A stretch of DNA of 43,859 nt from Paramacrobiotus metropolitanus (taxonomy: Eukaryota; Tardigrada; Eutardigrada; Parachela; Macrobiotidae): positions 1-43,859 of the forward strand of contig NW_026570559.1 in the NCBI RefSeq assembly GCF_019649055.1. Reading direction: 5' to 3'. How positions within the stretch are numbered: position 1 is the stretch's first letter; each line of letters opens with the position of its first letter. Below, one piece after another: positions 29,799 through 40,440 of the stretch. Both the position numbers and the translations under genes were made by a program. Under the pieces are notes generated by a model. It did no database searches. It was not told the origin of the DNA and saw only the letters and a program-made list of their open reading frames with translations.

Positions 29799-31660
29799 TT
29801 GTCTACGTATTTACATAGCAGGGCACAGATAATTAACTGCCTAGTTAATTATGACGGAAATAACGTTTTCTTTTACCAACCGCAAAGGCAAAGTGTTAAA
29901 TTACAAAGTTATGAGTATATCGAATTCTGGAAACGCGCAGAAGACAGAACGGAGAATTGTCAGAACTGGCGTTGCCGAGAAAGGCCCACTGCAGTGCTCG
30001 TTTATATTATGCCGATGGCGCAGCTGTTGAGCGCGGCCAGCATTCTCATGCCCCGGATGTCATAAAGGTTACTGCGAAATCAGCCAGACAGGCGTTAAAG
30101 GTTCGTGCAACCAATACAGTGGAGCGACCACGGCAGATTATTGATGAAGTTCGCGCCGGGATGCCTGTATATGCTGCAGTAAAAATGTCTTCTTACAACG
30201 CTCTTGCCAAAACCATTGGACGCCAAAGAAAAGCGGAAGGTATCCCTACCGGCCGTGTAACTTGCTTGGCGGATATCGATGGCAGTTATTTTCTGAAAGA
30301 AACAACGCGCAATGAATCCGTGCTAACTGCCGATACTGGTGCAGAAGACATTCATCGGATTATTGTGTTCGGAGATCCGAAATGCTTCGATTATCTGGAG
30401 AGAACAAATGTTTGGCTGAGCGATGGCACCTTCAGCGTCAGCCCGCCTGTTTTCACGCAGTTGTACACGGTGCATGCTGATGTTTGTGGTGCAACGGCTC
30501 CGCTTATTTATGCGTTGTTGCCAAATAAATGTGAGCTCACTTATCGACGCTTTTCACAATTATCCGTGACGCACTGATGCAGAAAAGTGGATCTGAAGAA
30601 GTCGGACCCGAACACATGTTGATGGATTTCGAACAGTCGGCTGTGATTGCGTTCCGAAATGTTTTTACCACGTCAAAATTAAGAGGTGAAATTAACATAA
30701 TATTTTTATTAATGGAATAAATTGTAATTTTTTATGCAGTTTAAGTAAATATTAAAACATGAAATATTCAGGTTCTCTGTACGTACTTAATTTTCTTGAA
30801 TTTTGTTGTTTTGCAACAGCTGTTATTATTTGTGCTAATTGTAATTTTTGTTTTTATGATTACAGATTTTTAGTCAGTAATTATAATTATTTTAGATCGT
30901 TCTTATTTAGTTGTTATTGAGTGGCATTAATTAATACTAATTTGTTCCCGCACTTATGTCACGATTTTCAAAGGTTATACGCCGTTGCTAGTTACTACTG
31001 CTGTTAGTGAAAGCAGAAATACTATTAGCATTCATTGATGATTAATAATTCTTGTCACTTAATCTTGATTATTAACTATTATTAATTTTTTTTTGCAGAT
31101 ATAAAAATTTTGCAAATAATTAATTTACAGGCTGCAACTTCCACTTCGGACAAAGCCTGTACCGGAAACTCGTTGCCCTGGGACACGGGCCTATTTATGC
31201 GAACAATGCAGAGTTCAACATTTCCTGTCGCATGCTTTTTGCCCTCGCGTTCGTGCCGGTACAGGATGTAGAACGAGCGCTTATTGAACTCCTGGACGCG
31301 CCATTTTTTCCGTTCAAACACAACGATGTGTTAATCGAGTACTTGAAAACAACATACGTCGGCGAAACAACAACTATGTTTCGAGTAACCGGTTGTCGCA
31401 TTAAAAGGCCTCTGTATCCTGTTGAATTTTGGAGCTGTGTGGATAGACTTGAGTAGGGATATTCACCGTACGACCAATCGCCTAGAAGCTTGGCATCGCA
31501 CGTTTTCTGATGTCGTTAATAAAGACCATCCCGGCATTTATCAATTTTTCAACCTACTGTGTCGGGAAATTGTTCACCAGCAAACAGAGGCAGCTTCACG
31601 CATGGCAGGTGAAATTCTAAACAAAGGAAGCAATACCTGGAGGTCACCAAGCGGCTAAAA
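29799..31660 (+). pseudogene. FLYWCH-MULE transposase, frameshifted
   Basis: FLYWCH zinc-finger remnants (NWRC near 29965, then HCSARLYYADG and a final HSH near 30045) are followed by a MULE transposase with WLSDGTF (30415), an LMDFE motif (30620) and GCNFHFGQSLYRKL (31130), ending in NRLEAWHRTF (31480). The order fits FLYWCH/MULE proteins. Frame changes are needed near 29980 (AAA run), 30555 (TTTT run) and 31453. The gap 30686-31128 is AT-rich and looks like an intron with an acceptor near 31130. The sequence as given cannot make a full protein. Confidence 0.75.
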
Positions 31661-31795
31661 AACGTTGCATCCAACTACGGGCAAATCGATACGATCAGCT
31701 ATTTGAGATCGGTTGCCATTAATCTCGAAATCATGTTGTAAGGTTTTCATGGTCAAACTGCAGCGTAGCAGCTTGTCTTATAATTCGGACTTCAT

Positions 31796-31944
31796 ATATA
31801 TTTTGAGTTTTGCATTTCCGCCGAATTTAGTGTTAGAAGTAATCGCTTTTCGATACGTTCCTGCTAATATATTTTGAGTTTTGCATTTCAGCCGCATTTG
31901 GTGTTAGAAGTACATGTAATCGCCTTTCGATACGTTCCTGCTAA
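31796..31944. repeat. Two-unit tandem repeat in the MULE element
   Basis: Units 31796-31866 and 31867-31944 both start ATATATTTTGAGTTTTGCAT and end GATACGTTCCTGCTAAT. The second has a small insertion (ACATGTA). Confidence 0.8.
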
Positions 31945-32270
31945 TTATTTTACCTTGCATGGCACACTGTCAGTTATGGTGTAAATGGGAAAATATTTGT
32001 AAATAGTTTTTGTTCTTGTTGTAATACTACAACGTGTGAATGTGCTGCAGTACGTATGTATTTATTGTACATTTAAAATAAAAATGCATGTAAAATGTGC
32101 TGCTTTGGCCAGCCAAGAGTGCCATATGCCAATTGTCCTGTAGACTAAGGCGCTAAACGTAAAGTACTGTAGGCTAAATATCCTGTAGGCTGTTGGCGAA
32201 ATGTCTGGTTGGCGAAATGTCCGGTTGGCGAAATGTCCGGTTGGCGAAATGGGTGGTAGCCAAACCTTTT

Positions 32271-32562
32271 CCGCTCCAACTGATAAAGTGACAGCTGACT
32301 AAGTTGTGCCGAACAAAGCAATCGAATTAATCGAAACTCGTACTTCGAAGTACACTTATTTACATTGATTTTGTTTAGACCAGACTCCACTGCTCGTTTT
32401 ACCGTAACAAGGATTTGTATGGACAAAACTGATTCCTCCCCGGTGTGGTGTAAAGGTAAGAGGTACCGAGGGTGGGTGGGTCGGGCCGTCGGGGTGAAAT
32501 TAAGGAGAGTGGCGTAACGGTTAAAAATGCTGCACCGAATTCTTCAACATACTACAAACAGC
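32271..32562. other. Intergenic, nothing supported
   Basis: Between the MULE right end and the inverted repeat. A short G-rich stretch (32465-32490) is the only visible oddity. Confidence 0.5.
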
Positions 32563-33400
32563 ATACTGAATACCATGGACGGATCGAGCTTCCGACTCCA
32601 TTGGAAAAAAAATTTTAGAGTAAATCTGATTACAGATTCAGAATCAGTGAATTTTGCTGATCTAGAAAATTATTGGAGAAACCCAAAAAAACCAGTGGTT
32701 GTCTTCCCCCTATTTCAGGTACCTCGCTACCCCTTCACGTGGCGGTTGCCCTGTCGCGGAGGGGGTGACTTGTTTTTGAAAGGGGAAGGTGTCGTTTTGG
32801 TTTCTTTACAAAACTGATCCCAGATCCGGAATCAGAGCATTTTCCTGTATAGAAACGTATTCCGATCTTCGAAAAAAATTGGTCGCCCCCAAGGGTCATA
32901 CATGACCGCCACCTTGGGCGGTCGCGATATTCTCAACAAAGAAATACGTAGTTTCCACTTTCAGAATTGTTTTTCGGCTAAATCGAGTGCGCGGATTCCG
33001 ATTCTGTTCTAAAAAAAAATTATGAATGTGCTCTGTCAACGAATTTGGGCACTTGGCGCCCCTCGGGGGCGTCAAATTTTTTGTCGAAAATGGGGCTATG
33101 TTTCTATGACAGAAAAATGCGCTGATGCCGAATCTGAGATTACTTACTTTTTTAAAGAAACCAAAACGACACCTTCCCCTTTCAAAAACAAGTAACCCCC
33201 TCCGCGACATGGCAACCGCCACGTGATGGGGTAGCGAGGTACCTGCAAAAGGGGGAAGAGACCCAATGGTTTTTTTGGGTTTCTCCAATAATTTTCTAGA
33301 TCAAAAAAATTCGCTGATTCTGAATCTGTAATCAGATTTACTCTAAAACCTTTTCTCCAATGGAATCGGAAGCTCGATCCGTCCATGCTGAATACGAGTA
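32563..33400. repeat. Large inverted repeat, ~310-bp arms
   Basis: The arms are about 32563-32880 and 33080-33400, with roughly 200 bp between them. Read outside-in, both begin CATGGACGGATCGAGCTTCC and keep GGTACCTCGCTACCCC and GGAGGGGGT blocks. Both translate in the same open frame (MDGSSFR.HW...LITDSES). Homology fades towards the centre. Either two copies of one repeat in opposite orientation or one foldback element. Confidence 0.75.
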
Positions 33401-33906
33401 GATATTGTAGCGATAGTATTTGTACGAACGATAAGACCACCCAGCAAGGATTCATCAATGCGTTATGAATTTCTGTCCATTTCACCGGCTAGCTGTTCTT
33501 CTTCACCATTTCTAGAATTCAGTCTTGCATTCGCTTGCTACAGCTTGCATCGGCTTGTTCCGCTTGTTAAACTCTTGCCCCAAACTTGATCCCTGTTTTG
33601 CATTGCTCTTGTCATTAAACATGCCGTGAACTTCCGTTGTTACGTTCAGTAATTGTGTTACGTCAGTAAGAGCGTCTTCGACCAGCATCGTTGCCGGCCG
33701 TGCCAACCTTTCATCCCAACAGCCCACACAACTTCGTGGTACGGTCAACGCGCCAACCCACTGGACCAGCAGCCAGATCGGCTACTTTTACAATATTGTT
33801 GCGGTAGTATTAGTACGACCGATAAGACCACCGGACACCACCCACCACCCAGTTATAATTCATCCCTCCATCACGCTATGGATTCATGTTCATTTTACCG
33901 GCTAGT
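33395..33906. repeat. Direct repeat of ~100 bp
   Basis: Sequence at 33395-33493 (AGTATTTGTACGAACGATAA..., ending CACCGGCTAG) recurs at about 33790-33906 (AGTATTAGTACGACCGATAA..., ending TACCGGCTAG). The second copy runs directly into the copy E exon-4 relic. Confidence 0.6.
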
Positions 33907-33909
33907 CCT

Positions 33910-34030
33910 TTTTGTTGCAGAAACACGGAGTACATACGCATGGCGCGCAGCCAGACTTTCCCGGAGGAGACGAGCGATCTGAGTGTGCTGTGGCCCAGCC
34001 GGTTGATAACCCGACAAGATTCCACTTTGT
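33910..34030 (+). pseudogene. Copy E: relic of exon 4 of the finger family
   Basis: An acceptor-like TTGTTGCAG is followed by AAACACGGAGTACATACGC and then sequence reading ARSQTFPEETSDLSVLWPS, clearly exon 4 of the family (compare ...KSETFPEGTSNCSILWPSQI in D). A frameshift lies in the first codons, and the end after LWPSRLI is lost. No neighbouring exons were found. Confidence 0.7.
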
Positions 34031-35335
34031 CAGCCTGTACATCTTTTGTGACGGAACTCGCGCCGGTCATTGGTTACATGTGGAACATAAGCTGAAATGC
34101 ACGACTAAGCACTAATATCCCACCATGATGCAGAGTGGCGACTCTTCAAAACAAATTCGATTTACCTCGTACGGATCCTAGCTATGATCATTCAGCATCC
34201 TGCTGTAAAAAAGCATGCGGAACCTATTAATAAGGAGAAGCTTAGGAAATTGATAACGGGATGAATCATGTTTGGGTACTCAGTGGGTAGTAGTTGCCAG
34301 CGGGTGACCGGTCTTATGGGTCGCACAAATACCAAAAGAGCTAGAGGAGTTCCTGGTTAAGTTTATTGTCAACTTGCACAAGCCGATGCCATTTACATTC
34401 AAACTTTAAAAACCCAAATAATTAGAACAAGTAAAATAACTCTTCTAACTCTCGAAAACACCCGACCGTCCCCAGGACAGAATCCGCTAGAGAAGTTGTT
34501 TTATTTGTTCTAGCTTTTGGCTACTTGAGTCTAAGTTTTTAATGGGCATTTGCTTGTACGAGTTTAAAATAAAATGTGCATACAATCAAAAAAATACCGT
34601 ACTATCGCCACTACACCTACAAGAATGCTGGTTGTGCACCTTTTTTTACCCGTTGCGCCACTTTCCTTCCACGGGACACACTGATCTGACCTTAACACCA
34701 CACCGGGAATAGCTCGCTTTTGTGAATACAGAACCTCATTGCGGCTTACGAGCAGCAAAGTCCGGTCGAACCAAAAGTAATATACTGATCAAGTGCATCA
34801 ATTCCCTTTTGTTCTGACAATTTAGTCAGGATTCCCGCTTTTTCGGCTGCAGCGAAAATGGATTTGAGACAGTAATAATACCGTGGTTGCGGAATAAACC
34901 CACCTGCTGAACTCATTAATAACTTGCTCCATGGAATTATCTTTCTGCATAGAAGAAATCCTTCCGCTTTCGTATAACAATCAACTAAGCCAGTAAGCTT
35001 TTTTAACTGTCAATTTTAACTGAGAAATGGTATGCCTGGGCTTGCGTTTTGTACTATTAAATATTTTTATGGCTTTTGCCATAACTAACATCAGTTTTGT
35101 CTCAAGAAAAGCGAATATTCATTCGACCAGTCTGAGCAGCGTCAGTCTAAAAAAAGCGAAAAGCTCGACAAATTACAACGACATAACGGACCACAGAAAA
35201 CGTACGGAAAAACTCAGCCAAGGAAAAGGCCGTCCACGCTCCATTCCGTGCGTGAGAAAGGAGCCTGCATTAGTCTGTGAGCGAGAAATCGAGAATCGCT
35301 GTTGGCATGGACAAACAAGCCTTCCGCGGGTGTCG
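34031..35335. other. Intergenic plus 3' flank of copy F
   Basis: No gene. An imperfect ~24-bp inverted repeat sits around 34423-34512. From about 35100 the sequence resembles the 3' flanks of A and C (GTGAGCGAGAAA near 35277). Confidence 0.5.
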
Positions 35336-37739
35336 TCACTGAACATTCACCGCTTGAACATTCCAGTCATTTTCGTGGTCGGCGCCGATGTGCCATAGCA
35401 TGTAGTCGCGCGGAGTGACTGACCAGACAGCCCTGCCAGCAGCCATCACGCGGAGTCAGACAAGCGCCAGCAACAACAACATGAATGTGCTCTTGCGTAC
35501 CTGGACGGGACAGGTGTAGTTGTAGAGATAACTGTCCTCCGATTCCTCGAAGTCGGCGCTTGTGTTCAGCGCCTCGCCGATGCACTGGCCCGTCACGAGA
35601 GCTTCCAGCTTGGCCCGCTCCTAACCAGCAGACGGCTCAGTCACACCACGCACAAAATTGTCCATTGCCCAAGCGACCAACCTGCAGGGCGTTCTCCTTG
35701 TACGCCTGGCCTAACAGGTGCGGATGCGCGCATCCATCATGTCGTCAGGGTCGAACAGCTGCACCGGGCAGTCCTGCACAGACAGCAACACACTCACAGT
35801 CCTGCGCTGTTCCCACAGCTCCAACAGGACAATAATGTTTATGCGAAGGCACGTACCGGGTCGGCGCAGGCGTGGTACACTTGGGTGGGCAGCGCGGCGC
35901 ACCGCCGGCGGTGCTGCGTCATCAAGTGCTCGAACATGCGGCAGGAGGAAGCGATTTGATTGCCTTCTTCCCTGGCTGCACACGCGTCGATCTTGCAGAT
36001 GTACAGCACTTGCCCATTCTGCACAATATGCGGATGACAATGAATATTCTGCTTTTGCTGCAATTTGTGACGAACTGGAACAACGCGCACAGACCTTATC
36101 AACACGGGTGGGGATGACGATCCTGTCGGCGATGATCTGGCTGGGCCACAGGATGCGCAAATTACTCGTCCCCTCCGGGAAGGTCTCGCTTCTGGCCGTG
36201 CGCAGAAACTCCCGGTACTTCTGCACACACAGCCAGATTTACGCTGTAAATGCTGATCAACCAGACACTGTGAATCTGTGATATAGAATGGACGACAAAA
36301 ATTAGTTAAACTCCGGCCCGTTAGCCGCTGTCGGCTTACAGCGCATACGATGAATGAGCGCCGCATAACCCTCGCTATAACCGCTTACTGAGCAGTAAGC
36401 GCGGCAACCGTGCTCTCCCTGTTCTCTGTCTAAAGCTACAGCTCCAAAACCGGTTCCGGGGTAAAGTAAATTTTGTCGTTCATTGTAGCTCACCTCGCCA
36501 CACTTCTTGCTACGTTGTTTGTACAGCGCCTCCATGATGCGCTCCTTGTATACGGGGTGGTGTTTGCGGATGTGATCATGCAAAATGCAGCCGGAGGGGT
36601 CGAACTGCACGAACGGACAGTCGGCGCCGTCGTTGAACTCGGCCGGGCACGGACAGGCTAGGTTCAGCTGCACGTTGTGCAGGCCGTGGACGCCTTCCAA
36701 ATGCGCTTTCAGGCCTTGCGGCATGCCCGCGCGGAATTTAACACAGGCCTCCGCGGCGCCCTCTTCCAGTCCGAACGGACAGCGCAGGGGATCGTCCAGT
36801 GCCTAGAACAGAGCGGAAGGCGCTAGGGGGCATTACGAACCAGTGCGTGCCTGCGTGGCAGTCAACGCACCCCAGTTGTGCCCCTCATCAACACATGCGT
36901 GGCGCGTTTGGAGACCCGCACAAGCAGCTCGTTGGAAACGCCCTTGCCCGGGACAACCTCCCGGTCCGGTCGCCCCACCGCCTCACAAAACTCCTGCAAG
37001 GTGCTATCTGTTAGGCAGAATTATAAATAACGGAAATTTAAGGGAAGTGGGCCGGTACATGGTACCAAATTCGTGTACATGCACGAAGACTTACACTTTC
37101 GCGCACTCCCACACACATTTTTGTTTCGGTTTATGACGTTTTGTAGCCAGAAGATTTGTACACACTGGCGTGAAAACCGTTTGTGCGCGCAACATCCGGT
37201 TCGGGAGTTATGACTGTTACAAAATTCCAAAAAGTTTAAATGCGTTCAGGTGTACCAAAAGTCTCAATATGGACCGATCTCCCTCAAAATTTGCACGTAA
37301 ATGCGCATGTCCATGAATATCGTTTTTACACCGATCCAGACTTCCTGATTTTTTTCAAATTTTAAAATGAATTTCAAAATTTTTGAAATTCATTTTAAAA
37401 TTTGAAAAACATGCTAAAACAGTGGATACACGAATTTGGCACCATGTACCGGGCCACTTCCCTTAAGAGAAACATCTATCGGTAAAGCAGTCCAGCCAAC
37501 GAAGAAGTACTGATTCGGTGCTATACTCTGTATCACTGTGCAGGATCAGGAAACTTGAGTAACCCACTCATCAGTTCATCGTCTTCGTTGGCGCTGGGGC
37601 CAAGCCCCGCTGGCTCCTGGCGTTCTTGTACAGGCTGTACTGGGTCGATCGTTTCTCCGGGCGAAAGACTAGTGTTACTCGCGGAGCCACAGTCGCTCTC
37701 CGAAGACCCTCGGGGTCTGCTGGATGCGGGCCAAAACAT
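35336..37739 (-). pseudogene. Copy F: five-finger C2H2-like gene, subtype 2, inactivated
   Basis: Exons right to left: 37572-37739, 36871-36993, 36494-36802, 36095-36220, 35857-36018, 35682-35773, 35501-35620 and 35336-35432. Three lesions show against B and D. The donor of exon 1 reads AT instead of GT (37571-37570). Exon 6 is 92 instead of 105 bp: a 13-bp deletion between two GCGC repeats removes a finger-4 His and brings TAG into frame. Exon 8 lacks two bases (TCCGCGCG for TCCGAGCGCG), which shifts finger 5 out of frame. Exons 2-5 and 7 remain open. Intron 1 contains a TTAA-flanked element. This is a decaying copy of the B/D subtype. Confidence 0.82.
37042..37462. mobile_element. TTAA-flanked 421-bp TIR element in intron 1 of copy F
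   Basis: TTAA at 37038-37041 and 37463-37466 flanks GGGAAGTGGGCCGGTACATG and, inverted, GGGAAGTGGCCCGGTACATG; the TIRs continue to about 34 bp. The centre has perfect 26-bp arms (37354-37379 and 37381-37406). Copy B has the empty site: its intron 1 continues across a single TTAA (18219-18222) with matching flanks on both sides. Non-coding, piggyBac-like by target site. Confidence 0.88.
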
Positions 37740-37939
37740 CTTGAAGAGCCAAACTGCTCAAGTATAACACCAACAGAAAGAAAGTGCAACTACACACGCA
37801 AAGTGAGAAGAATTACTGTACCCCAAACAAAACACAGTACTAATGATAAGAAACTCTGAAACTTTAATGAAAAGAGCGAGTAGCGGAGTCAGAGTGCTCG
37901 TTCAGTCGACAACTCCACCGTCGGCGATCTGTGGCTGTG

Positions 37940-38023
37940 AGTCAAGTAGATGGGCCCCCGGGCGCGCAGTGTCCGCAAGGAACCGCAAACGCTGCCAGCC
38001 GCCCACGGCTGCACTCACAGCGC
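37940..38023. promoter_or_regulatory. Conserved upstream block of copy F
   Basis: AGTCAAGTAGATGGGCCC... CCAGCCGCCCACGGCTGCA... CACAGCGCATG aligns with the blocks at 17291-17375 and 26411-26495. It lies about 200 bp upstream of the F start codon. Confidence 0.55.
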
Positions 38024-39592
38024 ATGTTTGCTGTTTAAGCAGAACAACATAAGGGGTGTCAGTACGAGTACTGTACGTAAATGTAAGTAATTTGCAGTTT
38101 TGGCCATAGTTTTCGACAGCAGAAGTACCGGAATGCACCTTTCCGGCATCTAATTCAACAGTAGCTGATTCAAAGCAACTTAATAAAAAGTGTTTGCGGT
38201 GTTTCTGCAAAGTGTTAAGCATTCTAGTTAAGAAATGCTGTATTTCTGTCGTTCTTTATTGACGGTGTGATCAATTGTTATCTTATACCAAGTGCACACT
38301 TCTTTGCTGACTTGTGAGAACAGCTGCTAGACTGAACTGTTAGAATTTTTCAGATCGGCTAATAGTATTAAATTGGATTAAATTGATCCCATTGGCAACT
38401 ACAATCAACACGTTAATTTTTATCGACTGAACACTGTTGCACAAAACAAGCAAGACAATCGCACTTGGTAGTGAACTGAATGGTCATCATTTTTTTAAAG
38501 TAATTATCAAAACCCTTAACCCTCAAGCAGTGCTGATTTTCGTACTTTAAGATTGCGGAGGACATAGACCTTATTACCTGATCATGAGACTGCATTGATA
38601 TTTCCAGATTTACTGAATGTAATTAGTATTATCGTCGAATGATTACGGTGCAGCTATTATTGTGTATTTTCCAATAGGTCATCAGTCCCATAAAATTAAA
38701 GCTAATAGAATTACATACTAGTACTGCATCCTGAACAACTGCATCCTGAGAAACATACGCAACTTACGGGATGTGTCTAATTAAATAAAAAAATTAATAA
38801 TAAGTTTATAGTCATTTTTTCCCGGGTAAAAGTACATATTTGTACTAGCACAGAAAAGTCTGGGAAAGAATAAATATGGCGGTTAACCGACAAATTTGTG
38901 TTTTACAGGACAAAAAACGCTCTCCCGATTTAAGGGGGTATTGTGACTGACACGTATCGTCTCACCCAACTTACGAAAAAAAAGCGCTCGAAAAGTTATT
39001 AATGACACACAAACTTTTAATAGGGATATATATGTAGATCAGTAGATTCTTAATAGAAATATGCAGCCTTAAAAAGTGTACGAGCAAGATTAATTAAAAC
39101 ACGACATTGTTTCCGTCAAAATTTGCAGTTGGAGCTCGGTGTCCAGTTGCGATAATTATTAGTTCGACAAATCCGGGGTGACTGAGTGCTTTCTGTTAAG
39201 GAAGAACAGGATTTGTTCTTTGTCTTGCCATCTCTTATTTCCCCTCGGTTCGTTTTTTCACGCTCCAGTGTTGCAGCGTCGTCCATGCACCCTCGTACAG
39301 CCGATTTGAATTCCCAGGACTAGGGAGCCCCATGTTGAGTAACTTAGAACCACGCGCAAGGCAAGTTCTTAACGGTGTATGAAATAAGAGGCTCATGAAA
39401 TAATAATGTACAGTAAAATGTCTGGACAACCGGGATTCACGCAACCCCCCGTAAACAGATATTATACGAGAGTATTTATTCAGCGATATTGTGGTAAATA
39501 CAGCGCACGCTGTATCTACACACAATGTGGTTATGTAAGACCCAGCGTGGTCATGCCTTGTCATCAGCATTATTTACGGTGTATTGTTCCAG

Positions 39593-39672
39593 AAGTAGCG
39601 CTACTTCCTGGTGTGTTTGCCGGAGGTGTTTGTTTCGTGCCGCGTTGGTTGTATAATTATAACCAACGCGGC
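39593..39672. repeat. Two adjacent perfect palindromes
   Basis: AAGTAGCGCTACTT (39593-39606) is a perfect 14-bp palindrome. GCCGCGTTGGTT (39639-39650) pairs with 39661-39672 around a 10-base loop that contains ATAATTAT. Confidence 0.7.
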
Positions 39673-40440
39673 TGATATGTATGTAGGTAGTAAAGAGAAG
39701 ATCTGATAGTGTGAATAAATGCGCCTATTAAAGCTCAGTTTCCGTCTAGCTATGTAGTACGTCACTAGTACCGTATGTACTGTAACGCGATTCATATTAT
39801 TATGTCTGTGACTCTTGCCTTTGGCCATTCCGTTGAGCTGAATGTCTAGTTCTTGAACCTACATGCTAGTCTGTTGATATTAATTTATGTCTAGCTACGG
39901 AAGTCACAGTATGTTACGTGATAGACAATCATCATGACAGTAGTCATCTACAATCATAATGTAATCATCATACCGTCATCTAACTGGTCGATCGAGTCCT
40001 AATCATTGTACCAGCACGGTTAGCTACACTGAAACCCTTCGTTACCGTATACAGTACGTATATATGTGGCAGGTCGACCACAATAATATTACGCAAAGTC
40101 AGACATCTGTCTCTGTTGGCTGGTAACGGCCAGTGCAGCGCAGTGAGCGCACTATGGTGCATACGTTATGATTCATAGAGATAAGAACGGGTATGTTGAA
40201 CAACGAATCTGTGCAGTGCGGTATCTTGAATACGTGCGGTATGGTTGTTTTGACCATTCGGAGCGTAGATAAGCTCCGGATCGTGATGACATCATGACAC
40301 ACGTTACCCGTCGGCCGTCGTTATCTACTGCGCATTATGCACAAAAAACCTACATAGGCGTTGGAAGATGCCCGAATGTCTGAGTCTTCCCATTGTTTGT
40401 AATAAATCCTGTATACGTGCACAGTAATTCTGGAAATTGT

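Larger units (their letters stand above)
29431..32270. mobile_element. MULE-type DNA transposon with 50-bp TIRs
   Basis: The terminal 50 bases (29431-29480, and 32221-32270 inverted) agree at about 42 positions and both contain CCCATTTCGCCAAC. The right side has four tandem 16-bp units, GTTGGCGAAATGTCCG or near variants (about 32192-32255); the left has two. Inside is a FLYWCH/MULE gene in the same orientation as the window. I could not identify a clear target duplication, so the outermost limits are approximate. Confidence 0.75.
37740..40440. other. Upstream region of copy F and intergenic sequence
   Basis: Apart from the conserved block at 37940-38023 and two palindromes at 39593-39672 I see no gene. 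No subtype-1 partner of F is present where the divergent-pair layout would put it. Confidence 0.5.

Noticed and set aside
34423-34512. Imperfect 24-bp inverted repeat around 34.4-34.5 kb
   Set aside because: AT-rich with several mismatches and no flanking duplication; chance cannot be excluded.
39412-39450. ACAGTAAAATGTCTGG at 39412, like the start of a pogo/Tc1-type terminal repeat
   Set aside because: No matching inverted end was found within the window and there is no transposase.
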